Assembly (NCBI GenBank): GCA_947303465.1
Contig: CAMYYI010000001.1
Location: forward strand, 62,001 to 126,000
From: an uncultured Bacteroidales bacterium
GTDB taxonomy: Bacteria; Bacteroidota; Bacteroidia; Bacteroidales; UBA932
DNA length: 64,000 nucleotides
Direction: 5' to 3'
Numbering within the stretch: position 1 is the stretch's first letter; the number at the start of each line of letters is the position of its first letter. Position numbers and translations under genes: made by a program. Positions 8,531-16,968 of the stretch are shown here, piece by piece. The notes under the pieces are model-generated. The model saw nothing but the letters and a program-made list of their open reading frames with translations, was not told the DNA's origin and made no database searches.

Positions 8531-8600
8531 GGACCGCAGCCGACATTTTGGGCCATTTTCGCAGGCAGCGGTCCATTCTTTGGACCGCTACCGACAGTCC
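8530..8600. repeat. Dispersed palindromic repeat, copy A
   Basis: The segment TTGGACCGC...GGCAGCGGTCCA...TTGGACCGCTACCGACAGT aligns along about 70 bases with the reverse complement of 35250-35335. The shared core is GGYAGCGGTCCA-n-TGGACCGC, able to form a hairpin. Copy A has an intact second hairpin and a degenerate first one. Confidence 0.78.
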
Positions 8601-8668
8601 GGGGGGGCAAAACTCACAGGTTATGGAGCAGGATGGTTATATTTCAATTCAGGAGCAGAGAAAACAAT

Positions 8669-8692
8669 GGCTCCCGGGAAAAAGCGGGAGCC
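8669..8692 (-). terminator. Hairpin, possible terminator
   Basis: An 8-base perfect stem (GGCTCCCG with CGGGAGCC) with an 8-base loop. On the minus strand it is followed by ATTGTTTTC. It lies about 330 bases past the stop of the 9024-10952 gene, so its target is uncertain. Confidence 0.4.
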
Positions 8693-8925
8693 GTAAGAAA
8701 AATGATTATCGGTAAAAAGTCTTACAGTTTGCGGAGAAGCGATGCGGTACCCCTCCCCTTATTGCCATTCAGCGTAATCGCAATGGGATCCGTTGATGAT
8801 ATCGCAGGCATCGGGACTCTCTCGTCCTCAAATACGACCGGTTTTGTGGATGAACTCCCGAAAATGGCCTTTGGACTTGAAATAAAAGACAAAGAGAGTG
8901 ACCAACAATCACTATTGTATATATA

Positions 8926-8959
8926 AACCCCGAAAGAGTTTTGTCTAACTTCCGGGGTT
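8926..8959 (-). terminator. Weak terminator after the SusE-like lipoprotein gene
   Basis: AACCCC at 8926-8931 pairs with GGGGTT at 8954-8959, with an imperfect extension inward. The minus-strand continuation is TTTATATATAC, so the U-tract is short. Confidence 0.42.
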
Positions 8960-9023
8960 CATGCCAAAGGCCCAAGACCTTGTCATCCTCTCTATTTGGT
9001 ACCAGAGATAGATAGAAGGCTAC

Positions 9024-10952
9024 TTAGAAAACGTGAGTTAACGATACTGTTGACATGCCTTTATTACCCCATAGTTTAACAGTTATCGGGGCACCCGGGA
9101 GTGTCGGAATATCATCAAGCGGGATACTGAACTCCAGTGCTACACCAGTTCCGTCAACCGCGCCAGCAAATTCCAGATTGGCAATTGTGTAGGGCGATGG
9201 ACTGCATTGCCAGTCGCCACCCATAGATTCTGCAATAGCGGGTGTTTCTGAAGAACCAGCATATGGATAAGTAAGAACAATAAATTCCGCTTTATTGCCA
9301 TAAATATTTCCATCTCCAGTTGAAGGATCATTATCAAGATCCAGGCTCAAATAGAGATATCCACCCCCACCCCAAATAGCACTATAATCACTGCTTCCGG
9401 TTCCGGTACTGGACCTGAATGAATAAAAATAAATGTTATCTTCGTCTGATTCGACCTTAACCGTATGATTGCCTACGGTGGTTCCATCAACGTCTTCCCA
9501 CTCCGATAAGTCTCCATCAATGGTTATTTCGGTATGCTCGACGGGAACTTCTTCCGGACGGTCGTCCAACTGTTCAATGACCGTAGATGCTGTTGCTTCA
9601 AAATAGTATTCCGTCTTGACAGATGAGAAAGAAATTGTTGAACTTGAAGTATTCCAACTATCCTTACTGACGATATAAACACCTGTAAGAGATTTGCCCC
9701 AAATAGTGGTACCGTCAACTTCATGCTTGTAATACCATTTCCCGTTGATGTATTCTCTCTCTGTTAGTTCCAAACCAGGCCACTCAGCACCAGGAGCAAG
9801 AGCAGAAGAACTAATATGTATACTCTTAGGGATAGAGCCGTTGATGCCGAAATACAACGTAGCCTTCGGAGCTGGATAATCGCATTTGGCGTCTTTGAGT
9901 TCAATTGTCTTGGAAGAGATGGTGAACCAGACATCTTTAGTTCCGTCACTCGCTACTGAATCACCCGTATAATACTCGTCATCTTTCTTATCCTTCCGAA
10001 CTTTTATAGTATCTCCTGCTTTAAACGTCACGCCCTTTAGTATGCAGACCGTGCCGTCTGTGTACATGGGAATATCCGTGGCGGTGTAGCCATTGATTTT
10101 CCCGCAGAAGGTCCAGTCAGCACTTTCGCTGAACTGACTGTACGGCGTAATATCTAAGGAAGGCATGACAAGGATGTCTCCGCGACAGAGGTCGTAAGAC
10201 TGGGCCTTCAGATTCTTGGACCAGACGTTTATCCCATTTTCGTCAGTGATGCTGAATGAAAGTTTTGGCTTTGTGAGCTCGGGTACTGGGAAAATGAAAT
10301 CCCATTTGCTCTTCGATCCGTTATAAACGTATAAAGTGACCGTATTCTTGGAGAGGTTCGGGGCGTCGGCGAGAGTTATCACGTCGGTTCCGGCATTTGC
10401 CGGATTGATGTTGTAATTGCCGGTAATCTGATTATAGGCAACAGACATCCCAATTGAGTGTGTGTGTGCCGGCAGGTTGTTGATTGTAACCTTTACCGCT
10501 GCCCCGGCGTGCTTGAATGCAATGTGATCCGTACTGCCACTCAGGCTTGCAACCAGAGGCGTGAGCATTTTTCCGGAGGTGTATCCCCAATACTCGGCAG
10601 GAAGATTGAAAGTCACTAATCCATCAACCGCACTGTTGTTGGTCCAAGGGAAGAACGCTGAAGCTGCGGCCGCCACGTCGAACGTACCCTCATCCAAAGT
10701 AAACTCCCCGTCGGTTGTACCGGCACCGCCCGAGAGGGTAAAGGAATGCTTCTCCGTATCAAAGAGGCCAATCTGGTCACCTGCTGCCCAAACCAGCGTG
10801 TGCGCGGCATTTATGGTGGCCTTTGTGCATGGTTCTACTGAGGCCTTGACGGTGTAACCTTCCACGGCATGGGAGCCGGAATCCACGATTTCTTTTTCAC
10901 AGGAAAGAGTGAAGAGTGTAGCAACCGCTACCAAATAAAACAATTTTTTCAT
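9024..10952 (-). CDS. Large fimbrillin-like lipoprotein with starch-binding-like and CBM9-like modules
   Basis: The ATG at 10952 was chosen over the one at 10958 because AGGAGG lies at the proper distance from it. The 642-residue product has a lipoprotein signal (TLFTLSC) and the fimbrillin pattern TKATIN...LVWAAGDQIGLF. The middle (about 280-380) resembles the outer-membrane SusE/SusF starch-binding modules (DWTFCGKINGY, VTFKAGDTIKVRKD). The end (about 485-642) is a CBM9-like domain (ITIDGDLSEWEDV, LSLDLDNDPSTGDG) similar to the tail of the 6660-8135 protein. It is probably a surface glycan-binding lipoprotein. The 39-residue peptide gene lies 11 bases upstream and its stop codon overlaps the ribosome-binding site. 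Confidence 0.78.
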   Translation of the reverse strand: MKKLFYLVAVATLFTLSCEKEIVDSGSHAVEGYTVKASVEPCTKATINAAHTLVWAAGDQIGLFDTEKHSFTLSGGAGTTDGEFTLDEGTFDVAAAASAFFPWTNNSAVDGLVTFNLPAEYWGYTSGKMLTPLVASLSGSTDHIAFKHAGAAVKVTINNLPAHTHSIGMSVAYNQITGNYNINPANAGTDVITLADAPNLSKNTVTLYVYNGSKSKWDFIFPVPELTKPKLSFSITDENGINVWSKNLKAQSYDLCRGDILVMPSLDITPYSQFSESADWTFCGKINGYTATDIPMYTDGTVCILKGVTFKAGDTIKVRKDKKDDEYYTGDSVASDGTKDVWFTISSKTIELKDAKCDYPAPKATLYFGINGSIPKSIHISSSALAPGAEWPGLELTEREYINGKWYYKHEVDGTTIWGKSLTGVYIVSKDSWNTSSSTISFSSVKTEYYFEATASTVIEQLDDRPEEVPVEHTEITIDGDLSEWEDVDGTTVGNHTVKVESDEDNIYFYSFRSSTGTGSSDYSAIWGGGGYLYLSLDLDNDPSTGDGNIYGNKAEFIVLTYPYAGSSETPAIAESMGGDWQCSPSPYTIANLEFAGAVDGTGVALEFSIPLDDIPTLPGAPITVKLWGNKGMSTVSLTHVF

Positions 10953-10963
10953 AATCATTCCTC

Positions 10964-11083
10964 CTATTCTTCTTCCCAGGATCCTTCCACCTCGTTCATG
11001 GATTCCACACTTCCTTCCAAAATTCTGCTTTTCAGCATTAATTGATACGCTGTAGTAAACGGCGTTTCATAAGGTGCTTTCAT
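10964..11083 (-). CDS. Small Y-x-x-P peptide 2, upstream of lipoprotein
   Basis: The 39-residue product starts MKAPYETPFTTAYQLMLKS and ends VEGSWEEE. It has the same plan as the other four: tyrosine, two residues and proline near the N-terminus, a hydrophobic middle, then an acidic end with a tryptophan. Its TAG stop is embedded in TAGGAGG, the ribosome-binding site of the next gene, so translation of the two is closely linked. The start is 25 bases after the -7 box. No signal peptide. Function unknown. Confidence 0.7.
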   Translation of the reverse strand: MKAPYETPFTTAYQLMLKSRILEGSVESMNEVEGSWEEE

Positions 11084-11107
11084 ATATAACTCTTTATCAT
11101 TAAGCGA

Positions 11108-11138
11108 CAAAGATACCTCCCCCCATCGACAATTCCAA
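11108..11138 (-). promoter_or_regulatory. Promoter of peptide 2-lipoprotein operon
   Basis: On the minus strand TTGG (11135-11138) precedes TATCTTTG (11108-11115) by 19 bases, the same layout as the promoter at 8327-8357. Confidence 0.65.
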
Positions 11139-11182
11139 GAAAGCAACGATTATTCCGTTTCGAGCGGTTTCGAGAAGAATGA

Positions 11183-11190
11183 TTACTTTT
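11183..11190 (+). promoter_or_regulatory. -7 box of the prolyl-tRNA deacylase gene
   Basis: TACTTTTG fits TAnnTTTG and ends five bases before the ATG at 11196, so the transcript would be nearly leaderless. Confidence 0.48.
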
Positions 11191-11195
11191 GCTTT

Positions 11196-11741
11196 ATGGA
11201 TGATTCGGAATTCAAGGTCAGCGAGATAATGACCACGGCGCCGGCACAGTTCTCGTCGGAGCTTCAAGAGAAGGTATATGAGACATTCACCGCGCTCGGC
11301 ATCCCTTTCGAGCGCGTAGATACCGACCCCGGCATCACGATGGAGGATTGCAGGCATATCGACGCCCGCATCGGGGTCAGAATCGTAAAGACGGTATTCC
11401 TGTGCAACCGACAGCAGACAGAGTTCTACCTGTACGTCACCACCGATGACAAACCTTTTGTGACGCGCGATTTCTGTGGTGCGCTTGGCATTCCCCGGGT
11501 ATCCTTCGCCCCGGCAGACAAATTGATGGAGCTGACTGGCGTACTGGTCGGCGCTACAACCATCCTGAGCGCCATCCTGCCGTCCGCATCTGGAGTTCAT
11601 TTGGTAATGGACCGCAGCGTCTCACAGAGCGAGTGGTTCGCATGCACCGATGGCACCGCCACCTGCTTCGTGAAGATCCGCACCGCAGACCTGCTGGAAA
11701 AGTATCTGCCAGTTACCGTAAGGAAGCTGATGGTAATATGA
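11196..11741 (+). CDS. YbaK/ProX-type prolyl-tRNA deacylase
   Basis: The 181-residue protein is the stand-alone YbaK/aminoacyl-tRNA-editing domain of normal length. Family features are KTVFLCNRQQTEFYLYV with the conserved Lys, and LGIPRVSFAPADKLMELTG followed by VLVGATTIL. ProX/PrdX proteins hydrolyse alanine wrongly attached to tRNA-Pro, so it acts in translation quality control in the cytoplasm. A tRNA-Pro gene occurs at 41.5 kb but is not linked. It is divergent from the peptide 2 operon and ends 4 bases before the Rpn pseudogene on the other strand. Confidence 0.83.
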   Translation: MDDSEFKVSEIMTTAPAQFSSELQEKVYETFTALGIPFERVDTDPGITMEDCRHIDARIGVRIVKTVFLCNRQQTEFYLYVTTDDKPFVTRDFCGALGIPRVSFAPADKLMELTGVLVGATTILSAILPSASGVHLVMDRSVSQSEWFACTDGTATCFVKIRTADLLEKYLPVTVRKLMVI

Positions 11742-11745
11742 AAAA

Positions 11746-12389
11746 CTAAAGCGACAGTACCTGATCCTCGGAAAGGCCACACGCTTCAGCTATTGTTGAA
11801 ACAGGGATTCCCTTCTCCCGCAGAGACCTTGCGACTTCGGCCTTCCCTTCGGCAAGCCCTTTTGCTCTCCCTTCTGCGAGCCCTTTAGCTCTTCCTTCTG
11901 CTAAACCTTTAGCCCTTCCTTCCTCGAGACCCTGCGCCTTTGCCTTATTGATGGCCGTACGTCTCTGGCTGCGCTCATCCACCTCGGCCATGAGCGTGCG
12001 GATATATAAATATTGTTCCTCGGTTGTCATACCTGCAAACCCACACAATTCGAACAACTTTACCAAAACTTTTTCTGAGAAAGATGCCGGGTGCTCTGTC
12101 ATCTCAGCAATATGAGTGAAGGTGTAGAACAGTTTGTCTGCCAGGGTCTTAACTTCTTCCAGTCTCTTGGAGAATTTCGGGAGTTCTACGGTGACGTATG
12201 AAATATTTTTTGTCAGTTCGGTGCTGGCATCCTCTACGTTCCGAAGTCGGTAATGTTTTTGTCGGGCAAAACAGACTGAATAAGCGCAAGGAGAATGTCT
12301 TCATTGCCGGGGGTCGCAAAGATATGCTTGAAGGCCCAGTTGCGACGTAAGTCGATAAAAGTTTTGATACTACTTGTGGAAGATTTCAT
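11746..12389 (-). pseudogene. Rpn-family PD-(D/E)XK nuclease, internally deleted and frameshifted
   Basis: Reading from the ATG at 12389 gives a typical Rpn/transposase-nuclease N-terminus (SIKTFIDLRRNWAFKHIFATPGNED...) that stops at TDFGT. A second frame then continues with VEDASTELTKNISYVTVELPKFSKRLEEVK and runs into the open stretch 12102-11746. The central nuclease core, normally more than 100 residues holding the catalytic Asp/Glu-x-Lys, is missing between the two pieces. The C-terminus keeps tandem GRAKGLAE units, usual for this family, and a helix-turn-helix-like end (STIAEACGLSEDQV). The gene is therefore a relic. Intact members promote recombination and DNA cleavage. Confidence 0.8.
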
Positions 12390-12715
12390 ATTTAAGTTTG
12401 GCAGAGAGTTTCTGTGTCCGGACCGTTCTGAACAACGGCTTTCCGCACAGCAAAGATGAGAAGAAGAATTGAACCGGCAATGGCTTAGGTGCCGACGGGC
12501 GCCATTTTTTGCTGATTTTTATATCAAACCCTGGGAGTTGAAAGGATGTTGAACATGATTCTTATTATGAATTGTCCACAGGGCGTCACTGAATCTCTTT
12601 GCAGAAGGGGGAAATGGAATGGAGCGCAAGGCTGAAGTGCTCAAAAGGACTCTAATTTGATCCGGAAACGGCAGGAAGCTCGGTTCCTGGATCAAAAACC
12701 GTACGTTTTGATCCA
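12390..12715. other. Gene-free stretch after the pseudogene
   Basis: I see no gene here. It contains a hairpin GGTGCC-GACG-GGCGCC followed by TTTTTT on the plus strand (12488-12510) with no plus-strand gene to end. TTTGATCC occurs at 12656 and 12707 and as its inverse GGATCAAA at 12689. Confidence 0.5.
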
Positions 12716-12749
12716 CAAAAAAAGTTAACCCCGCTTCCGCGGGGCTAAC
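12716..12749 (-). terminator. Rho-independent terminator of the BACON lipoprotein gene
   Basis: GTTAACCCCGC pairs with GCGGGGCTAAC around a TTCC loop (12724-12749). On the minus strand it is followed by TTTTTTTG. It lies about 60 bases past the stop at 12810. Confidence 0.85.
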
Positions 12750-12809
12750 AAATCAAATAAATCCAAGTATGTCAGATTCTAGAGAGCAACTCAGTAGATT
12801 AACAGTACG

Positions 12810-14864
12810 TTATTCGGCATTTACACCCCAGATAACGAAACGTTTTCCGGCTGTTGCTGTAAACGTTAACTCTGTGTCAGCATCAATGCCAGTCAGATCA
12901 ATGCAATAGTAATAATCCGACGCTGTTCCACTAAGGGTAAAGGGAGAGTTACTGGTAACGCCAGAATCTGCTGCTACTGCTTTACTTGCATTTGACGAAA
13001 CCTTTCCTGCTGGAGTGACACCAATTGTCACCGATTCACCCTTCCATCCTGCAATATGAACATGCAATTTTGAAGTGCCGGTTGGAACTGTTAATTTCAT
13101 CGCTCCAGCTATTTTGCTTGTACCCGCTTTTATTGCATCATACTGACTACCAATGACGACCTTCGCCTCAGAAGCACTCGTGCCTCCGGACGTAGATAAA
13201 GTGACATTACTTGTGTACACGATAGAATAATCTACAGCAGCTCCTTCTCCAGCTGCCTGACTTACAGTAACGACCACATTCTCAGCACCCTCATAGCTCA
13301 ATGTTATAGAACCGTCTCTTGCAGCAGCACCAGACTCCTGAGCGGCAACATCAAAGGTCACCTGTCCGGGAGTGCTGTAATTAATGTTGGAAATCCAAGC
13401 GTCACCGGAAACCGCCGTCAAAGTAGCTTCTGTGGGATTTTCGATTGTATATTCGATAGTCTGAGAACTGGCGGTATTGGCAACCCCCATAGGATTATCG
13501 GTTGTAACATTAATCACCGGGGGCATTACATAGGTCCCGCTGATAACATCGAAGGCCTTGAAATATGCACGCTTGCTTGCCGTAGTCGTCAACTTGACCT
13601 TGGACTTGTTTGTGGCGGCAGGGAAGTTCAGATAATAGTCTGCATAACTGGAAGTAAGGACAATTTCCTGCGCCTCTCCATCATCGACACTGACGAACAA
13701 GTGAGTCGCATCAGAGTCGCTCCAATACTTGGAATTGATGTGCACGTAGAAAGGAGAACTAAGGTCCAGGGCTATGGTTTTAAGATACCCCGTAGCACTG
13801 CTGGTACTCATACGGATGACGCCAGAGGCGGAACCCTGGTAGATCACATCTTGGGCAGAGTATTTTGCGCTTGGGATAGCAGGAGAGGAATCAAAATTAA
13901 GCTTATTAGTGCCAGCCCCGTTTTGCCAACTGAAATTGTCATTGAACGGCAATGCAGCACCGGCATCAGCAGAGATATTAGCAGAATAAAGATTAATTTT
14001 CAAGGTCGTAATCTTACCTGCGGCCAATTCAATTCCTCCGGCCGGAACAGTTATTTCCTTGCTGATGTCATACCCGGGGGTACTGGCAGCAATGGTAAGG
14101 GTGGATCCGGCCGCAAGAGTCTGAGGCACGACGACAAGATATGTGGCATTTGTACCATCGATTTCATATTTTGTCTCCTCCGTGTAATTGGCGGTCACTG
14201 TCTTGCTCTGGCTGTAATAGGGCTCTCCCAACTCTTGATCCTTCATATTCACGAGAACGCGGCCGGCCAGATTGGTAGCGGCGGTCATGGAAACGAACGA
14301 AGGGCACTGAGTAGTTGTCATTACACCCTCCGCATCAATAAGAACAATTTTGACGATTGCACCAAGACGGGCAAACTCGAGGTCATCGATGGTAGGATTA
14401 GCTGCGGCAACATTAAATTGCTTGGAAACCAGAATATCTGCACTTCCGTCAAAAGAAGTAGCTGTAGGATTCTGGTTCGCAGGAAGATCAACCTTTGCGC
14501 CCTTCTCATCACCACCGGAAGAACCGACGCCGTTGGAAGTATATGGATAATAGGCGTAGTAATCCCCAACAGCAAGCGTTCCTGTAAAAGCGGCCGTTGC
14601 CGACTTGGCAGCGATATCTGTTGTAAACGGCACATTACTGTCGGTTCCATTGGAAACACCGATCTTGTCGCCAACTGACCAGAAGGTATCGACACCCTCC
14701 ATCTCAGTCTTGGATGCGGGCATAGCCTCGGGGTTGCCGGCATTGATGGTTACAGCAAAACCCTCTTCGAGCTGAGGTTCATTGATGCTGAGCTCCATGG
14801 AGCAGGAAACAACAGCCAGTGCAGAACAAAGCACTACAAACAAAGAACTAACAATCTTTTTCAT
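12810..14864 (-). CDS. Fimbrillin-like lipoprotein with BACON domain
   Basis: The 684-residue product has the lipobox LAVVSC. Residues about 30-300 carry the fimbrillin pattern SKTEMEGVDTFWSVGDKIGV. A middle beta-sandwich (about 310-445) is followed by a BACON domain (about 450-545; ATLTAVSGDAWISNI through ENVVVTVSQAA), a module linked to mucin and glycan binding in Bacteroidales. The end (about 550-684) is another beta-rich domain that I do not recognise. It is probably displayed on the outer surface. Peptide 3 lies 12 bases upstream, and a strong terminator ends the unit, so this is a two-gene operon. Confidence 0.8.
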   Translation of the reverse strand: MKKIVSSLFVVLCSALAVVSCSMELSINEPQLEEGFAVTINAGNPEAMPASKTEMEGVDTFWSVGDKIGVSNGTDSNVPFTTDIAAKSATAAFTGTLAVGDYYAYYPYTSNGVGSSGGDEKGAKVDLPANQNPTATSFDGSADILVSKQFNVAAANPTIDDLEFARLGAIVKIVLIDAEGVMTTTQCPSFVSMTAATNLAGRVLVNMKDQELGEPYYSQSKTVTANYTEETKYEIDGTNATYLVVVPQTLAAGSTLTIAASTPGYDISKEITVPAGGIELAAGKITTLKINLYSANISADAGAALPFNDNFSWQNGAGTNKLNFDSSPAIPSAKYSAQDVIYQGSASGVIRMSTSSATGYLKTIALDLSSPFYVHINSKYWSDSDATHLFVSVDDGEAQEIVLTSSYADYYLNFPAATNKSKVKLTTTASKRAYFKAFDVISGTYVMPPVINVTTDNPMGVANTASSQTIEYTIENPTEATLTAVSGDAWISNINYSTPGQVTFDVAAQESGAAARDGSITLSYEGAENVVVTVSQAAGEGAAVDYSIVYTSNVTLSTSGGTSASEAKVVIGSQYDAIKAGTSKIAGAMKLTVPTGTSKLHVHIAGWKGESVTIGVTPAGKVSSNASKAVAADSGVTSNSPFTLSGTASDYYYCIDLTGIDADTELTFTATAGKRFVIWGVNAE

Positions 14865-14876
14865 GGCCAGATAAAA

Positions 14877-15023
14877 TTAAAGAGTGAACTCTCCGCCATC
14901 ACCCAGGCCGCCGCCAGGGGTTCCGGGATCGCCGTAAACAGGACTTGTACAAACAACACCCTCGAATCGTACCACGAGGGTTCTTGTCACAGGTGACAGA
15001 TAATCAAGTTTTGATTGCTTCAT
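14877..15023 (-). CDS. Small Y-x-x-P peptide 3, upstream of BACON lipoprotein
   Basis: Read directly from the minus strand between the lipoprotein ATG and the promoter. The 48-residue product starts MKQSKLDYLSPVTRTLVVRF and ends in a Gly/Pro/Asp-rich tail (GDPGTPGGGLGDGGEFTL). The first ten residues closely match peptide 1 (MKQIEKYLSP), an unlikely coincidence for non-coding DNA. A single Cys24 sits at the end of the hydrophobic part. The gene starts 38 bases after the -7 box. No signal peptide; function unknown. Confidence 0.72.
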   Translation of the reverse strand: MKQSKLDYLSPVTRTLVVRFEGVVCTSPVYGDPGTPGGGLGDGGEFTL

Positions 15024-15061
15024 ATATGTAAAAAATTTAACTGTTTCCCGATTGGAAGTTG

Positions 15062-15092
15062 CGAAGTTACTACTTCTTTATCTGGAAAACAA
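15062..15092 (-). promoter_or_regulatory. Promoter of peptide 3-lipoprotein operon
   Basis: On the minus strand TTG (15090-15092) precedes TAACTTCG (15062-15069) by 20 bases. The -7 box deviates by one base from TAnnTTTG. Confidence 0.52.
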
Positions 15093-15118
15093 GAGCTGAA
15101 TAAAGATTATTTTTAAAT

Positions 15119-15754
15119 CTACAACAGAAGGTCGCCGAGGCGGATTTTGGGGACATAGTGTACCCCCTCCTTACGGTAGTAGCGGAGGTCGGAACCGGCG
15201 GGAACTTCCACCAGTTCTATTTTGTCCAGCCCCTTCCCCACAGCAAGCACCGCGACCGGTTCGAACGGGAGGCCGAGGGCATCCTTCACCTCCTGATGGC
15301 TGAAGGCCCTGACGATAAGTGCGTTGAGCCCGATTTCAACGGCCTTGAGCGCCATGCTCTGCAGGGAGATTCCCAAGTCTATATCGATTCTGGGGGTCTC
15401 CTGCTCCGTGCAGCAGACCACTATGAAGGCCTGCGGCTCCGTGCCTGGTACCGGCAGATGCAACTCCGGCAGGTAGGCGCCGAAACGCAGGAAGCGGCAG
15501 AAATCCGCACCACCGGAGGCCGCATCGAGCAGTTTGAATCGGAAAGTCTGGGCATTCTTACCCGACGGAATCCGCGTGTTCACGGACACTATCGTCTCCA
15601 GCTGCCGCATAGCCACCTGATACGAAGTGTCGAACGCCCTGTGGCTGCGGTTTTTCAGCAGCAAGGTATCCAGCGACGGCGTGTTCCGCCGCAGCACTAC
15701 CCGCCCTGCCGAACGAAGTTCTTCTTCGCGCTTTTCAAGATAATTATCTGCCAT
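15119..15754 (-). CDS. Nitroreductase-family flavoprotein
   Basis: The 211-residue protein has the nitroreductase layout: KNRSHRAFD near residue 35 (FMN phosphate binding), RIPSGKNAQTFRF, a central helix DIDLGISLQSMALKAVEIGLNA, and a late VAVLAVGKG strand. Such enzymes use FMN and NAD(P)H to reduce quinones, nitro compounds or similar acceptors in the cytoplasm. The protein is of normal length. It stands alone between the peptide 3 operon and a divergent HAD gene. Substrate not predictable. Confidence 0.78.
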   Translation of the reverse strand: MADNYLEKREEELRSAGRVVLRRNTPSLDTLLLKNRSHRAFDTSYQVAMRQLETIVSVNTRIPSGKNAQTFRFKLLDAASGGADFCRFLRFGAYLPELHLPVPGTEPQAFIVVCCTEQETPRIDIDLGISLQSMALKAVEIGLNALIVRAFSHQEVKDALGLPFEPVAVLAVGKGLDKIELVEVPAGSDLRYYRKEGVHYVPKIRLGDLLL

Positions 15755-15798
15755 ATATGACGATTGCTATCCTCAAAAGTACGCAAAGGTAGCGGGAA

Positions 15799-15832
15799 TT
15801 GCAAAAAATAGTAATCAATTTAGCTATATTTG
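15799..15832 (+). promoter_or_regulatory. Promoter of the HAD lipoprotein gene
   Basis: TTG (15799-15801) and TATATTTG (15825-15832) are separated by 23 bases, slightly longer than usual. The -7 box is a perfect match and lies 27 bases before the ATG at 15860. Confidence 0.52.
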
Positions 15833-15859
15833 CACCCGGAAATTCATACACACCTGATC

Positions 15860-16912
15860 ATGAAAAAGTGTTTACTGCTGTTCACCCTTCTGGGTGCCCT
15901 TCTGTTTACCTCATGCCACAAGGATGCGCCGGCGTCTCCGGATTTCACCTTTACCATGTGGAATCCCTGTGAATCCATTACGGCACTGAAAGAGTATGTT
16001 GCAGACGTCACCAACCCCAATTCCAAGAACTTCATAGCAGAAGAAGACCGTATCGTCACTTTTGATATGGACGGAACTTTCGTGGGCGAGCTCTATCCCA
16101 GCTATTTCGAGTATAACATGCTGGAATACAGAGTTCTGGATGATGCCTCATACAGGGACAAGGCTCCGGAAGACGTCAAGCAGGCGGCCCGGAACATAAG
16201 GGATTTTGTGCGGAACGGGAAAAAGCTTCCCGACCATTTTGACATGATTCACGCCAGGGCTGCAGCAACCGCTTATGCGGGCATGTCCCTTGCCGAGTTT
16301 GACGCCTATGTTAAAGCCTACGCCTCTAAAAACGCAAACGGTTTTAGCGGAATGACATACGGCGAAAGTTTCTACAAGCCCATGCTGGAAATCTTTGATT
16401 ATCTTACCGCAAAGGGCTTTACCTTCTATGTCGTTTCCGGCTCCGACAGGTTTATCTGCCGCGCCCTGGTAGAACCTCTGGGCATCGACCCGAAGCATGT
16501 CATAGGAATGGATGTAAGACTGAAGTCCAGCAGCCAGGGAACCGAAGCCGGGGTCAATTACACTCTGGGGAAAGAAGAAGACATAATCAGAACTGACGAG
16601 CTTATCATCAAGAACCTGAAGACAAACAAGGTCCTGCAGATTATCCAGGAGATTGGAAAGGTCCCTGTACTGTCATTCGGTAACAGCGGAGGCGATTCCG
16701 CAATGCACAACTACTGCTTGAGCAACGAGCTCAAGTCTGCCGCCTTCATGCTTATTGCCGATGATGAAGAAAGAGATCACGCCAACAGGGAAAAGGCCCT
16801 GGCCCTCGGCACCCAGTGGCGCGAAGCCGGCTACCATGTGATTTCCATGAGGGACGACTTCAAGACCATATACGGCTACGGGGTTCAGAAAACGCCCTTT
16901 GTTTTTGAATAG
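15860..16912 (+). CDS. HAD-superfamily phosphatase lipoprotein
   Basis: The ATG at 15860 gives MKKCLLLFTLLGALLFTSC, a lipoprotein signal peptide; a start 30 bases earlier would precede the predicted transcript start. The 350-residue product has the HAD motifs VTFDMDGTF (nucleophile and acid Asp pair), FYVVSGSDRF and LSFGNSGGDSAM, with a helical cap of the phosphoserine-phosphatase type (C1) in between. It probably removes phosphate from a small exported substrate in the periplasm or at the outer membrane. The following small lipoprotein gene is 56 bases downstream and may be co-transcribed. Confidence 0.8.
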   Translation: MKKCLLLFTLLGALLFTSCHKDAPASPDFTFTMWNPCESITALKEYVADVTNPNSKNFIAEEDRIVTFDMDGTFVGELYPSYFEYNMLEYRVLDDASYRDKAPEDVKQAARNIRDFVRNGKKLPDHFDMIHARAAATAYAGMSLAEFDAYVKAYASKNANGFSGMTYGESFYKPMLEIFDYLTAKGFTFYVVSGSDRFICRALVEPLGIDPKHVIGMDVRLKSSSQGTEAGVNYTLGKEEDIIRTDELIIKNLKTNKVLQIIQEIGKVPVLSFGNSGGDSAMHNYCLSNELKSAAFMLIADDEERDHANREKALALGTQWREAGYHVISMRDDFKTIYGYGVQKTPFVFE

Positions 16913-16968
16913 CGCCGCTTGCAAGATTATCGGGAGTACGGTATTTATATAACAAAAACTACCCTATT

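Larger units (their letters stand above)
8358..9023. other. 666-base gene-free stretch with repeats
   Basis: No convincing gene lies here. It holds a four-unit 21-base tandem repeat (8449-8530), one copy of a dispersed palindromic repeat (8530-8600), a strong hairpin (8669-8692), and an inverted repeat just past the next lipoprotein gene (8926-8959). Between 8700 and 8925 the minus strand has a stretch that reads like protein (SSPKAIFGSSSTKPVVFEDE) but has no start. It may be a gene remnant; I could not match it to a family. Confidence 0.6.

Noticed and set aside
8359..8610. Pro/Ser-rich open frames across the tandem and dispersed repeats
   Set aside because: The composition is explained by the repeats themselves, and there is no ribosome-binding site or family feature.
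8693..8925. Protein-like stretch after the lipoprotein at 9024 (minus strand SSPKAIFGSSSTKPVVFEDE)
   Set aside because: It ends in a plausible stop but has no start and no family match, and the opposite strand is also open. I leave it as a possible remnant.
11746..12102. The 118-codon C-terminal frame of the Rpn gene taken as a separate gene
   Set aside because: Its upstream sequence continues the same family in shifted frames, so it is the end of a broken gene.
12488..12510. Plus-strand hairpin with a T-tract that looks like a terminator
   Set aside because: No plus-strand gene precedes it. It may be a relic, so I mention it only under the gene-free stretch.
12656..12714. Three copies of TTTGATCC, one inverted, as a possible operator or mobile-element end
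   Set aside because: Eight bases are too short to exclude chance, and no transposase or regulator gene is adjacent.
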